From Galeopsis tetrahit (Eukaryota > Streptophyta > Magnoliopsida > Lamiales > Lamiaceae): a stretch of 64,000 nucleotides of DNA. Positions 48,860 to 62,628 of the stretch are shown here, piece by piece. Both the position numbers and the translations under genes were made by a program. The notes beneath the pieces were generated by a model. That model did no database searches. It saw only the letters and a program-made list of their open reading frames with translations, and had not been told where the DNA came from. Each line of letters opens with the position of its first letter. Within the stretch, counting starts at the first letter, position 1. The stretch spans positions 20,338,881 to 20,402,880 of the forward strand of contig OY776122.1 in NCBI GenBank assembly GCA_963675135.1. Direction: 5' to 3'.

Positions 48860-51357
48860 CCTCTCGGGTTTGCATTCCCCACTGAATTGGCCATAGAATC
48901 AATTGTGTCGAGAAAGTTTTTGAATTTGAGGCCTCGGGTGCGGAGTTTTTGACGTCGTCGCCCATAGCCAAACTTGCGTGCATGGTTGTGTGCCGTTTTT
49001 ACAAAGTTTTCAGATTGCCTCGAAGGTTTGCATCCCTCACTGAATTGGCCATAGAATCAATTGTGTTGAGACGGTTTTTGAATTTGAGGCCTCGGGTGCA
49101 GAGTTTTGGACGTCGTCGTCCATAGCCAAATTGCGCGCATGCTTGTGCGCCGTTTTTACAAAGTTTTCATATTGCCTCCCGGGTTTATATTTCCCGCTGA
49201 ATTGGCCATAGAATCAATTGTGTCGAGAAAGTTTTTGAATTTGAGGCCTCGGGTGCGGAGTTTTTGACGTCGTCGCCCATAGGCAAACTTGTGCGCATGG
49301 TTGTGTGCCGTTTTTACAAAGTTTTCAGATTGCCTCCCAGGTTTGCATCCTTCACTGAATTGGCCAGAGAATCAATTGTGTCAAGACGGTTTTGAAATTT
49401 GAGGCCTCGGGTGCGGAGTTTTTGACATCGTCGCCCATAGCCAAATTGCGCGCACGTTTGTGCGCCGTTTTTACAAAGTTTTCAGATTACCTCTCGGGTT
49501 TGCATTTCCAGCTGAATTGGCCATAGAATCAATTGTGTCGAGAAAATTTTTGAATTTGAGGCCTCGGGTGCAGAGTTTTTGACGTCGTCGTCTATAGCCA
49601 AATTGCGCGCATGCTTGTGCGCTGTTTTTACAAAGTTTTCAGATTGCCTCCCGGGTTTGCATTTCCCACTGAATTGGCCATAAAATCAATTGTGTCGAGA
49701 AAGTTTTTGAATTTGAGGCCTCGGGTGCGGAGTTTTTGACGTCGTCGCCCATAGCCAAACTTGCGCGCATGGTTGTGTGCCATTTTTACAAAGTTTTCAG
49801 ATTGCCTCCCAGGTTTGCATCCCTCACCGAATTGGCCATAGAATCAATTGTGTCGAGACGGTTTTTGAATTTGAGGCCTCGGGTGCAGAGTTTTTGACGT
49901 CGTCGCCCAAAGCCAAATTGCTCGCATGCTTGTGCGCCGTTTTTACAAAGTTTTCAGATTGCCTCTCGGGTTTGCATTCTCCACTGAATTGGGCATAGAA
50001 TCAATTGTGTCGAGGAAGTTTTTGAATTTGAGGCCTCGCGTGCGGAGTTTTTGACGTCGTCGCCCATAGCCAAACTTGCGTGCATGGTTGTGTGCCGTTT
50101 TTACAAAGTTTTCAGATTGCCTCGAAGGTTTGCATCCCTCACTGAATTGGTCATAGAATCAATTGTGTCGAGACGGTTTTTGAATTTGAGGCCTCGGGTG
50201 CGGAGTTTTTGACGTTGTCGCCCATAGCCAAATTGCGCGCATGCTTGTGAGCCGTTTTTACAAAGTTTTCAGATTGCCTCCCAGGTTTGCATTTACCACT
50301 GAATTGGCCATAGAATCAATTGTGTCGAGAAAGTTTTTGAATTTGAGGCCTCGGGTGCGGAGTTTTTGACGTCGTCGCCCATAGCCAAACTTGCGCGCAT
50401 GGTTGTGTGCCGTTTTTACAAAGTTTTCAGATTGCCTCGAAGGTTTGCATCCCTCACTGAATTGGACATAGAATCAATTGTGTCGAGACGGTTTTTGAAT
50501 TTGAGGCCTCGGGTGCAGAGTTTTTGACGTCGTCGCCCATAGCCAAATTGCGCGCATGCTTCTGCGCCGTTTTTACAAAGTTTTCAGATTGTCTCCCGGG
50601 TTTGCATTTCCCACTGAATTGGCCATAGAATCAATTGTGTCGAGAAAGTTTTTGAATTTGAGGCCTCGGGTGCGGAGTTTTTGACGTCGTCGCCCAGAGC
50701 CAAACTTGCGCGCATGGTTGTGTGCCGTTTTTACAAAGTTTTCAGATTGCCTCTCAGGTTTGCATCCTTCACTGAATTGGCCATAGAATCAATTGTGTTG
50801 AGACGGTTTTTGAATTTGAGGCCTCGGGTGCGGAGTTTTTGACGTCGTCGCCCATAGTCAAATTGCGCGCACGCTTGTGCGCCGTTTTTACAAAGTTTTC
50901 AGATTGCCTCTCGGGTTTGCACTTCCAACTGAATTGGCCATAGAATCAATTGTGTCGAGAAATTTTTTGAATTTGAGGCCTCGGGTGCGGAGTTTTTGAA
51001 GTCGTTGCCCATAGCCAAACTTGCGCGCATGGTTGTTTGCCGTTTTTACAAAGTTTTCAAATTGCCTCCCAGGTTTGCATCCCCCACTGAATTGGCCATA
51101 GAATCAATTGTGTCGAGACGGTTTTTGAATTTGAGGCCTCGGGTGCAGAGTTTTTGACGTCGTCGTCCATAGCCAAATTGGGCGCATGCTTGTGCGCCGT
51201 TTTTACAAAGTTTTCAGATTGCCTCTCGGGTTTGCATTTCCCACTGAATTGGCCATAAAATAAATTGTGTCGAGACGGTTTTGGAATTTGAGGCCTCGGG
51301 TGCGGAGTTTTTGACGTCGTCGCCCATAGCCAAACTTGCGCGCATGGTTGTGTGCCG
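48860..51357 (+). repeat. Segment repeated at 53,427-55,924 (offset 4,567 bp, 29 monomers)
   Basis: Shared markers at constant offset are gttttggacgtcgtcgtcc, tcatattgcc, gggtttatatttcccgctg, ggccagagaatc, ggttttgaaatttg, gacatcgtcg, cgtcgtctatagcc, ttgctcgcatgc, attgggcatag and ctcgcgtgcgg. I noticed one change, gcatttaccac to gcatataccac near 54,860. The offset equals 1,575 + 2,992, the two neighbouring tandem periods, so one history explains all three. Confidence 0.88.
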
Positions 51358-52976
51358 TTTTTACAAAGTTTTCAGATTGCCTCCCAGGTTTGCATCCCTC
51401 ACCGAATTGGCCATAGAATCAATTGTGTCGAGACGGTTTTTGAATTTGAGGCCTCGGGTGCAGAGTTTTTGACGTCGTCGCCCAAAGCCAAATTGCTCGC
51501 ATGCTTGTGCGCCGTTTTTACAAAGTTTTCAGATTGCCTCTCGGGTTTGCATTCTCCACTGAATTGGGCATAGAATCAATTGTGTCGAGGAAGTTTTTGA
51601 ATTTGAGGCCTCGCGTGCGGAGTTTTTGACGTCGTCGCCCATAGCCAAACTTGCGTGCATGGTTGTGTGCCGTTTTTACAAAGTTTTCAGATTGCCTCGA
51701 AGGTTTGCATCCCTCACTGAATTGGTCATAGAATCAATTGTGTCGAGACGGTTTTTGAATTTGAGGCCTCGGGTGCGGAGTTTTTGACGTTGTCGCCCAT
51801 AGCCAAATTGCGCGCATGCTTGTGAGCCGTTTTTACAAAGTTTTCAGATTGCCTCCCAGGTTTGCATTTACCACTGAATTGGCCATAGAATCAATTGTGT
51901 CGAGAAAGTTTTTGAATTTGAGGCCTCGGGTGCGGAGTTTTTGACGTCGTCGCCCATAGCCAAACTTGCGCGCATGGTTGTGTGCCGTTTTTACAAAGTT
52001 TTCAGATTGCCTCGAAGGTTTGCATCCCTCACTGAATTGGACATAGAATCAATTGTGTCGAGACGGTTTTTGAATTTGAGGCCTCGGGTGCAGAGTTTTT
52101 GACGTCGTCGCCCATAGCCAAATTGCGCGCATGCTTCTGCGCCGTTTTTACAAAGTTTTCAGATTGTCTCCCGGGTTTGCATTTCCCACTGAATTGGCCA
52201 TAGAATCAATTGTGTCGAGAAAGTTTTTGAATTTGAGGCCTCGGGTGCGGAGTTTTTGACGTCGTCGCCCAGAGCCAAACTTGCGCGCATGGTTGTGTGC
52301 CGTTTTTACAAAGTTTTCAGATTGCCTCTCAGGTTTGCATCCTTCACTGAATTGGCCATAGAATCAATTGTGTTGAGACGGTTTTTGAATTTGAGGCCTC
52401 GGGTGCGGAGTTTTTGACGTCGTCGCCCATAGTCAAATTGCGCGCACGCTTGTGCGCCGTTTTTACAAAGTTTTCAGATTGCCTCTCGGGTTTGCACTTC
52501 CAACTGAATTGGCCATAGAATCAATTGTGTCGAGAAATTTTTTGAATTTGAGGCCTCGGGTGCGGAGTTTTTGAAGTCGTTGCCCATAGCCAAACTTGCG
52601 CGCATGGTTGTTTGCCGTTTTTACAAAGTTTTCAAATTGCCTCCCAGGTTTGCATCCCCCACTGAATTGGCCATAGAATCAATTGTGTCGAGACGGTTTT
52701 TGAATTTGAGGCCTCGGGTGCAGAGTTTTTGACGTCGTCGTCCATAGCCAAATTGGGCGCATGCTTGTGCGCCGTTTTTACAAAGTTTTCAGATTGCCTC
52801 TCGGGTTTGCATTTCCCACTGAATTGGCCATAAAATAAATTGTGTCGAGACGGTTTTGGAATTTGAGGCCTCGGGTGCGGAGTTTTTGACGTCGTCGCCC
52901 ATAGCCAAACTTGCGCGCATGGTTGTGTGCCGTTTTTACAAAGTTTTCAGATTGCCTCCCAGGTTTGCATCCCTCA
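49783..52976 (+). repeat. Tandem duplication, period 1,575 bp (5 dimers)
   Basis: Copy 1 (49,783-51,357) and copy 2 (51,358-52,932) look identical in the lines compared. Markers are ttgctcgcatgc, attgggcatag, gtcgaggaag, ctcgcgtgcgg, cgcccagagcc, gcacttccaactg, aattgggcgcatgc and ccataaaataaatt. The left limit is gccattttt/gccgttttt at 49,782/51,357, the right limit caccgaatt/cactgaatt at 51,402/52,977. Confidence 0.93.
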
Positions 52977-55900
52977 CTGAATTGGCCATAGAATCAATTG
53001 TGTCGAGACGGTTTTTGAATTTGAGGCCTCGGGTGCGGAGTTTTTGACGTCGTCGCCCATAGCCAAATTGCGCGCATGCTTCTGCGCCGTTTTTACAAAG
53101 TTTTCAGATTGCCTCCCGGATTTGCATTTCCCGCTGAATTGGCCATAGAATCAATTGTGTCGAGAAAGTTTTTGAATTTGAGGCCTCGGGTGCGGAGTTT
53201 TTGACGTCGTCGCCCATAGCCAAACTTGCGCGCATGGTTGTGTGCCGTTTTTACAAAGTTTTCAGATTGCCTCCCAGGTTTGCATCCTTCACTGAATTGG
53301 CCATAGAATCAATTGTGTTGAGACGGTTTTTGAATTTGCGGCCTCGGGTGCGGAGTTTTTGACGTCGTCGCCCATAGCCAAATTGCGCGCACGTTTGTGC
53401 GCCGTTTTTACAAAGTTTTCAGATTACCTCTCGGGTTTGCATTCCCCACTGAATTGGCCATAGAATCAATTGTGTCGAGAAAGTTTTTGAATTTGAGGCC
53501 TCGGGTGCGGAGTTTTTGACGTCGTCGCCCATAGCCAAACTTGCGTGCATGGTTGTGTGCCGTTTTTACAAAGTTTTCAGATTGCCTCGAAGGTTTGCAT
53601 CCCTCACTGAATTGGCCATAGAATCAATTGTGTTGAGACGGTTTTTGAATTTGAGGCCTCGGGTGCAGAGTTTTGGACGTCGTCGTCCATAGCCAAATTG
53701 CGCGCATGCTTGTGCGCCGTTTTTACAAAGTTTTCATATTGCCTCCCGGGTTTATATTTCCCGCTGAATTGGCCATAGAATCAATTGTGTCGAGAAAGTT
53801 TTTGAATTTGAGGCCTCGGGTGCGGAGTTTTTGACGTCGTCGCCCATAGGCAAACTTGTGCGCATGGTTGTGTGCCGTTTTTACAAAGTTTTCAGATTGC
53901 CTCCCAGGTTTGCATCCTTCACTGAATTGGCCAGAGAATCAATTGTGTCAAGACGGTTTTGAAATTTGAGGCCTCGGGTGCGGAGTTTTTGACATCGTCG
54001 CCCATAGCCAAATTGCGCGCACGTTTGTGCGCCGTTTTTACAAAGTTTTCAGATTACCTCTCGGGTTTGCATTTCCAGCTGAATTGGCCATAGAATCAAT
54101 TGTGTCGAGAAAATTTTTGAATTTGAGGCCTCGGGTGCAGAGTTTTTGACGTCGTCGTCTATAGCCAAATTGCGCGCATGCTTGTGCGCTGTTTTTACAA
54201 AGTTTTCAGATTGCCTCCCGGGTTTGCATTTCCCACTGAATTGGCCATAAAATCAATTGTGTCGAGAAAGTTTTTGAATTTGAGGCCTCGGGTGCGGAGT
54301 TTTTGACGTCGTCGCCCATAGCCAAACTTGCGCGCATGGTTGTGTGCCATTTTTACAAAGTTTTCAGATTGCCTCCCAGGTTTGCATCCCTCACCGAATT
54401 GGCCATAGAATCAATTGTGTCGAGACGGTTTTTGAATTTGAGGCCTCGGGTGCAGAGTTTTTGACGTCGTCGCCCAAAGCCAAATTGCTCGCATGCTTGT
54501 GCGCCGTTTTTACAAAGTTTTCAGATTGCCTCTCGGGTTTGCATTCTCCACTGAATTGGGCATAGAATCAATTGTGTCGAGGAAGTTTTTGAATTTGAGG
54601 CCTCGCGTGCGGAGTTTTTGACGTCGTCGCCCATAGCCAAACTTGCGTGCATGGTTGTGTGCCGTTTTTACAAAGTTTTCAGATTGCCTCGAAGGTTTGC
54701 ATCCCTCACTGAATTGGTCATAGAATCAATTGTGTCGAGACGGTTTTTGAATTTGAGGCCTCGGGTGCGGAGTTTTTGACGTTGTCGCCCATAGCCAAAT
54801 TGCGCGCATGCTTGTGAGCCGTTTTTACAAAGTTTTCAGATTGCCTCCCAGGTTTGCATATACCACTGAATTGGCCATAGAATCAATTGTGTCGAGAAAG
54901 TTTTTGAATTTGAGGCCTCGGGTGCGGAGTTTTTGACGTCGTCGCCCATAGCCAAACTTGCGCGCATGGTTGTGTGCCGTTTTTACAAAGTTTTCAGATT
55001 GCCTCGAAGGTTTGCATCCCTCACTGAATTGGACATAGAATCAATTGTGTCGAGACGGTTTTTGAATTTGAGGCCTCGGGTGCAGAGTTTTTGACGTCGT
55101 CGCCCATAGCCAAATTGCGCGCATGCTTCTGCGCCGTTTTTACAAAGTTTTCAGATTGTCTCCCGGGTTTGCATTTCCCACTGAATTGGCCATAGAATCA
55201 ATTGTGTCGAGAAAGTTTTTGAATTTGAGGCCTCGGGTGCGGAGTTTTTGACGTCGTCGCCCAGAGCCAAACTTGCGCGCATGGTTGTGTGCCGTTTTTA
55301 CAAAGTTTTCAGATTGCCTCTCAGGTTTGCATCCTTCACTGAATTGGCCATAGAATCAATTGTGTTGAGACGGTTTTTGAATTTGAGGCCTCGGGTGCGG
55401 AGTTTTTGACGTCGTCGCCCATAGTCAAATTGCGCGCACGCTTGTGCGCCGTTTTTACAAAGTTTTCAGATTGCCTCTCGGGTTTGCACTTCCAACTGAA
55501 TTGGCCATAGAATCAATTGTGTCGAGAAATTTTTTGAATTTGAGGCCTCGGGTGCGGAGTTTTTGAAGTCGTTGCCCATAGCCAAACTTGCGCGCATGGT
55601 TGTTTGCCGTTTTTACAAAGTTTTCAAATTGCCTCCCAGGTTTGCATCCCCCACTGAATTGGCCATAGAATCAATTGTGTCGAGACGGTTTTTGAATTTG
55701 AGGCCTCGGGTGCAGAGTTTTTGACGTCGTCGTCCATAGCCAAATTGGGCGCATGCTTGTGCGCCGTTTTTACAAAGTTTTCAGATTGCCTCTCGGGTTT
55801 GCATTTCCCACTGAATTGGCCATAAAATAAATTGTGTCGAGACGGTTTTGGAATTTGAGGCCTCGGGTGCGGAGTTTTTGACGTCGTCGCCCATAGCCAA

Positions 55901-56429
55901 ACTTGCGCGCATGGTTGTGTGCCGTTTTTACAAAGTTTTCAGATTGCCTCCCAGGTTTGCATCCCTCACTGAATTGGCCATAGAATCAATTGTGTCGAGA
56001 CGGTTTTTGAATTTGAGGCCTCGGGTGCGGAGTTTTTGACGTCGTCGCCCATAGCCAAATTGCGCGCATGCTTCTGCGCCGTTTTTACAAAGTTTTCAGA
56101 TTGCCTCCAGGATTTGCATTTCCCGCTGAATTGGCCATAGAATCAATTGTGTCGAGAAAGTTTTTGAATTTGAGGCCTCGGGTGCGGAGTTTTTGACGTC
56201 GTCGCCCATAGCCAAACTTGCGCGCATGGTTGTGTGCCGTTTTTACAAAGTTTTCAGATTGCCTCCCAGGTTTGCATCCTTCACTGAATTGGCCATAGAA
56301 TCAATTGTGTTGAGACGGTTTTTGAATTTGCGGCCTCGGGTGCGGAGTTTTTGACGTCGTCGCCCATAGCCAAATTGCGCGCACGTTTGTGCGCCGTTTT
56401 TACAAAGTTTTCAGATTACCTCTCGGGTT
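51358..56429 (+). repeat. Tandem duplication, period 2,992 bp (19 monomers)
   Basis: Copy 1 is 51,358-54,349. Copy 2 starts at 54,350 and is followed to 56,429. One clear difference is cctcccggattt/cctccaggattt at about 53,117/56,109. The right limit is where ttgcattccccactg is replaced by tagcatttccatctg. Nineteen monomers is odd, so dimer phase shifts at the junction. Confidence 0.9.
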
Positions 56430-56481
56430 AGCATTTCCATCTGAATTGGCCATAGAATCAATTGTGTCGAGAAATTTTTTG

Positions 56482-59400
56482 AATTTGAGGCCTCGGGTGC
56501 GGAGTTTTTGACGTCGTCGCCCATAGCCAAACTTGCGCGCATGGTTGTTTGCCGTTTTAACAAAGTTTTCAGATTGCCTCCCAGGTTTGCATCCCTCACT
56601 GAATTGGCCATAGAATCAATTGTGTCGAGAAGGTTTTTGAATTTGAGGCCTCGGGTGCAGAGTTTTTGACGTCGTCGTCCATAGCCAAATTGCGCGCATG
56701 CTTGTGCGACGTTTTTACAAAGTTTTCAGATTGCCTCCCGGGTTTGCATTACCCACTGAATTGGCCATAAAATCAATTGTGTCGAGAAAGTTTTTGAATT
56801 TGAGGCCTCGGGTGCGGAGTTTTTGACGTCGTCGCCCATAGCCAAACTTGCGCGCATGGTTGTGTGCCATTTTTACAAAGTTTTCAGATTGCCTCCCAGG
56901 TTTGCATCCCCCACCGAATTGGCCACAGAATCAATTGTGTCGAGACGGTTTTTGAATTTGAGGCCTCGGGTGCAGAGTTTTTGACGTCGTCGCCCATAGC
57001 CAAATTGCGCGCATGCTTGTGCGCCGTTTTTACAAAGTTTTCAGATTGCCTCTCGGGTTTGCATTTCCCACTGAATTGGCCATAGAATCAATTGTGTCGA
57101 GAAAGTTTTTGAATTTGAGGCCTCGGGTGCGGAGTTTTTGACGTCGTCGCCCATAGCCAAACTTGCGCGCATGGTTGTGTGCCGTTTTTACAAAGTTTTC
57201 AGATTGCCTCCCAGGTTTGCATCCCTCACTGAATTGGCCATAGAATCAATTGTGTCGAGACGGTTTTTGAATTTGAGGCCTCGGGTGCGGAGTTTTTGAC
57301 GTCGTCGCCCATAGCCAAAATGCGCGCACGCTTGTGTGCCGTTTTTACAAAGTTTTCAGATTGTCTCCCGGGTTTGAATTTCCCACTGAATTGGCCATAG
57401 AATCAATTGTGTCAAGAAAGTTTTTGAATTTGAGGACTCGGGTGCGGAGTTTTTGACGTCGTCGCCCATAGCCAAATTGCGTGCATGCTTGTGCGCCGTT
57501 TTTACAAAGTTTTCAGATTGCCTCTCGGGTTTGCATTTCCCACTGAATTGGCCATAGAATCAATTGTGTCGAGACGGTTTTTGAATTTGAGGTCTCGGGT
57601 GTAGAGTTTTTGACGTCGTCACCCATACCCAAATTGCGCGCACGCTTGTGCGCCGTTTTTACAAAGTTTTCAGATTGCCTCTCGGGTTTGCATTTCCAGC
57701 TGAATTGGCCATAGAATCAATTGTGTCGAGAAATTTTTTGAATTTGAGGCCTCGGGTGTGGAGTTTTTGACGTCGTCGCCCATAGCCAAACTTGCGCGCA
57801 TGGTTGTGTGCCGTTTTTACAAAGTTTTCAGATTGTCTCCCGGGTTTGAATTTCCCACTGAATTGGCCATAGAATCAATTGTGTCAAGAAAGTTTTTGAA
57901 TTTGAGGACTCGGGTGCGGAGTTTTTGACGTCGTCGCCCATAGCCAAATTGCGTGCATGCTTGTGCGCCGTTTTTACAAAGTTTTCAGATTGCCTCTCGG
58001 GTTTGCATTACCCACTGAATTGGCCATAAAATAAATTGTGTCGAGACGGTTTTGAAATTTGAGGCCTCGGGTGCGGAGTTTTTGACGTCGTCGCCCATAG
58101 CCAAACTTGCGCGCATGGTTGTTTGCCGTTTTAACAAAGTTTTCAGATTGCCTCCCAGGTTTGCATCCCTCACTGAATTGGCCATAGAATCAATTGTGTC
58201 GAGAAGGTTTTTGAATTTGAGGCCTCGGGTGCAGAGTTTTTGACGTCGTCGTCCATAGCCAAATTGCGCGCATGCTTGTGCGACGTTTTTACAAAGTTTT
58301 CAGATTGCCTCCCGGGTTTGCATTACCCACTGAATTGGCCATAAAATCAATTGTGTCGAGAAAGTTTTTGAATTTGAGGCCTCGGGTGCGGAGTTTTTGA
58401 CGTCGTCGCCCATAGCCAAACTTGCGCGCATGGTTGTGTGCCATTTTTACAAAGTTTTCAGATTGCCTCCCAGGTTTGCATCCCCCACCGAATTGGCCAC
58501 AGAATCAATTGTGTCGAGACGGTTTTTGAATTTGAGGCCTCGGGTGCAGAGTTTTTGACGTCGTCGCCCATAGCCAAATTGCGCGCATGCTTGTGCGCCG
58601 TTTTTACAAAGTTTTCAGATTGCCTCTCGGGTTTGCATTTCCCACTGAATTGGCCATAGAATCAATTGTGTCGAGAAAGTTTTTGAATTTGAGGCCTCGG
58701 GTGCGGAGTTTTTGACGTCGTCGCCCATAGCCAAACTTGCGCGCATGGTTGTGTGCCGTTTTTACAAAGTTTTCAGATTGCCTCCCAGGTTTGCATCCCT
58801 CACTGAATTGGCCATAGAATCAATTGTGTCGAGACGGTTTTTGAATTTGAGGCCTCGGGTGCGGAGTTTTTGACGTCGTCGCCCATAGCCAAAATGCGCG
58901 CACGCTTGTGTGCCGTTTTTACAAAGTTTTCAGATTGTCTCCCGGGTTTGAATTTCCCACTGAATTGGCCATAGAATCAATTGTGTCAAGAAAGTTTTTG
59001 AATTTGAGGACTCGGGTGCGGAGTTTTTGACGTCGTCGCCCATAGCCAAATTGCGTGCATGCTTGTGCGCCGTTTTTACAAAGTTTTCAGATTGCCTCTC
59101 GGGTTTGCATTTCCCACTGAATTGGCCATAGAATCAATTGTGTCGAGACGGTTTTTGAATTTGAGGTCTCGGGTGTAGAGTTTTTGACGTCGTCACCCAT
59201 ACCCAAATTGCGCGCACGCTTGTGCGCCGTTTTTACAAAGTTTTCAGATTGCCTCTCGGGTTTGCATTTCCAGCTGAATTGGCCATAGAATCAATTGTGT
59301 CGAGAAATTTTTTGAATTTGAGGCCTCGGGTGTGGAGTTTTTGACGTCGTCGCCCATAGCCAAACTTGCGCGCATGGTTGTGTGCCGTTTTTACAAAGTT

Positions 59401-61260
59401 TTCAGATTGTCTCCCGGGTTTGAATTTCCCACTGAATTGGCCATAGAATCAATTGTGTCAAGAAAGTTTTTGAATTTGAGGACTCGGGTGCGGAGTTTTT
59501 GACGTCGTCGCCCATAGCCAAATTGCGTGCATGCTTGTGCGCCGTTTTTACAAAGTTTTCAGATTGCCTCTCGGGTTTGCATTACCCACTGAATTGGCCA
59601 TAAAATAAATTGTGTCGAGACGGTTTTGAAATTTGAGGCCTCGGGTGCGGAGTTTTTGACGTCGTCGCCCATAGCCAAACTTGCGCGCATGGTTGTTTGC
59701 CGTTTTAACAAAGTTTTCAGATTGCCTCCCAGGTTTGCATCCCTCACTGAATTGGCCATAGAATCAATTGTGTCGAGAAGGTTTTTGAATTTGAGGCCTC
59801 GGGTGCAGAGTTTTTGACGTCGTCGTCCATAGCCAAATTGCGCGCATGCTTGTGCGACGTTTTTACAAAGTTTTCAGATTGCCTCCCGGGTTTGCATTAC
59901 CCACTGAATTGGCCATAAAATCAATTGTGTCGAGAAAGTTTTTGAATTTGAGGCCTCGGGTGCGGAGTTTTTGACGTCGTCGCCCATAGCCAAACTTGCG
60001 CGCATGGTTGTGTGCCATTTTTACAAAGTTTTCAGATTGCCTCCCAGGTTTGCATCCCCCACCGAATTGGCCACAGAATCAATTGTGTCGAGACGGTTTT
60101 TGAATTTGAGGCCTCGGGTGCAGAGTTTTTGACGTCGTCGCCCATAGCCAAATTGCGCGCATGCTTGTGCGCCGTTTTTACAAAGTTTTCAGATTGCCTC
60201 TCGGGTTTGCATTTCCCACTGAATTGGCCATAGAATCAATTGTGTCGAGAAAGTTTTTGAATTTGAGGCCTCGGGTGCGGAGTTTTTGACGTCGTCGCCC
60301 ATAGCCAAACTTGCGCGCATGGTTGTGTGCCGTTTTTACAAAGTTTTCAGATTGCCTCCCAGGTTTGCATCCCTCACTGAATTGGCCATAGAATCAATTG
60401 TGTCGAGACGGTTTTTGAATTTGAGGCCTCGGGTGCGGAGTTTTTGACGTCGTCGCCCATAGCCAAAATGCGCGCACGCTTGTGTGCCGTTTTTACAAAG
60501 TTTTCAGATTGTCTCCCGGGTTTGAATTTCCCACTGAATTGGCCATAGAATCAATTGTGTCAAGAAAGTTTTTGAATTTGAGGACTCGGGTGCGGAGTTT
60601 TTGACGTCGTCGCCCATAGCCAAATTGCGTGCATGCTTGTGCGCCGTTTTTACAAAGTTTTCAGATTGCCTCTCGGGTTTGCATTTCCCACTGAATTGGC
60701 CATAGAATCAATTGTGTCGAGACGGTTTTTGAATTTGAGGTCTCGGGTGTAGAGTTTTTGACGTCGTCACCCATACCCAAATTGCGCGCACGCTTGTGCG
60801 CCGTTTTTACAAAGTTTTCAGATTGCCTCTCGGGTTTGCATTTCCAGCTGAATTGGCCATAGAATCAATTGTGTCGAGAAATTTTTTGAATTTGAGGCCT
60901 CGGGTGTGGAGTTTTTGACGTCGTCGCCCATAGCCAAACTTGCGCGCATGGTTGTGTGCCGTTTTTACAAAGTTTTCAGATTGTCTCCCGGGTTTGAATT
61001 TCCCACTGAATTGGCCATAGAATCAATTGTGTCAAGAAAGTTTTTGAATTTGAGGACTCGGGTGCGGAGTTTTTGACGTCGTCGCCCATAGCCAAATTGC
61101 GTGCATGCTTGTGCGCCGTTTTTACAAAGTTTTCAGATTGCCTCTCGGGTTTGCATTACCCACTGAATTGGCCATAAAATAAATTGTGTCGAGACGGTTT
61201 TGAAATTTGAGGCCTCGGGTGCGGAGTTTTTGACGTCGTCGCCCATAGCCAAACTTGCGC
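56482..61260 (+). repeat. Tandem triplication, period 1,574 bp (10 monomers)
   Basis: Three copies start at about 56,482, 58,056 and 59,630. All carry gttttaacaaag, gagaaggtttttg, gtgcgacg, gcattacccactg, ccccaccgaattggccacag, gccaaaatgcgcgc, gaggactcggg, gtgtagag and cccatacccaaatt. I saw no mismatch between copies in the lines compared. The series ends where gcgcatggttgttt is replaced by gcggatggttgtgt at 61,260. Three apparently identical copies make this one of the youngest amplifications in the window. Confidence 0.94.
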
Positions 61261-62470
61261 GGATGGTTGTGTGCCGTTTTTACAAAGTTTTCAGATTGCC
61301 TCCCAGGTTTGCATCCCTCACTGAATTGGCCATAGAATAAATTGTGTCGAGACGGTTTTTGAATTTGAGGCCTCAGGTGCGAAGTTTTTGACGTCGTCGC
61401 CCATAGCCAAATTGCGCGCATGCTTCTGCGCCGTTTTTACAAAGTTTTCAGATTGCCTCCCGGGTTTGCATTTCCCGCTGAATTGGCCATAGAATCAATT
61501 GTGTCGAGAAAGTTTTTGAATTTGAGGCCTCGGGTGCGGAGTTTTTTACGTCGTCGCCCATAGCCAAATTTGCGCGCATGGTTGTGTGCCGTTTTTACAA
61601 AGTTTTCAGATTGCCTCCCAGGTTTGCATCCTTCACTGAATTGGCCATAGAATCAATTGTGTTGAGACGGTTTTTGAATTTGCGGCCTCGGGTGCGGAGT
61701 TTTTGACGTCATCGCCCATAGCCAAATTGCGCGCACGTTTGTGCGCCGTTTTTACAAAGTTTTCAGATTACCTCTCGGGTTTGCATTTCCAGCTGAATTG
61801 GCCATAGAATCAATTGTGTCGATAAAATTTTTGAATTTGAGGCCTCGGGTGCGGAGTTTTTGACGTCGTCGCCCATAGCCAAACTTGCGCGCATGGTTGT
61901 TTGCCGTTTTAACAAAGTTTTCAGATTGCCTCCCAGGTTTGCATCCCTCACTGAATTGGCCATAGAATCAATTGTGTCGGGACGGTTTTTGAATTTGAGG
62001 CCTCGGGTGCAGAGTTTTTGACGTCGTCGTCCATAGCCAAATTGCGCGCATGCTTGTGCGACGTTTTTACAAAGTTTTCAGATTGCCTCCCGGGTTTGCA
62101 TTACCCACTGAATTGGCCATAAAATCAATTGTGTCGAGAAAGTTTTTGAATTTGAGGCCTCGGGTGCGGAGTTTTTGACGTCGTCGCCCATAGCCAAACT
62201 TGCGCGCATGGTTGTGTGCCATTTTTACAAAGTTTTCAGATTGCCTCCCAGGTTTGCATCCCCCACCGAATTGGCCATAGAATCAATTGTGTCGAGACGG
62301 TTTTTGAATTTGAGGCCTCGGGTGCAGAGTTTTTGACGTCGTCGCCCATAGCCAAATTGCGCGCATGCTTGTGTGTCGTTTTTACAAAGTTTTCAGATTG
62401 CCTCTCGGGTTTGCATCTCCCACTGAATTGGCCATAGAATCAATTGTGTCGAGAAAGTTTTTGAATTTGA

Positions 62471-62628
62471 GGCCTCGGGTGCGGAGTTTTTGACGTCGTC
62501 GCCCATAGCCAAACTTGCGCGCATGGTTGTGTGCCGTTTTTACAAAGTTTTCAGATTGCCTCCCAGGTTTGCATCCCTCACTGAATTGGCCATAGAATCA
62601 ATTGTGTCGAGACGGTTTTTGAATTTGA
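62471..62628 (+). repeat. Representative type A monomer, 158 bp
   Basis: This copy is close to the A consensus. With ggcctc as position 1, the diagnostic points are aaacttgcgcgcatgg at about 41-56, gtgtgccg at about 59-66, cctcccagg at about 89-97, gcatccctcactg at about 101-113 and gagacgg at about 139-145. Fixed elements shared with type B are GAGGCCTC across the monomer junction, TTTTT at 17-21, GACGTCGTCG at 22-31, TTTTT at 67-71 and CAATTG at 129-134. A hand count of a consensus A monomer gives about 31 A, 51 T, 40 G and 36 C: roughly 48% GC with a clear excess of T over A on this strand. Confidence 0.95.
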
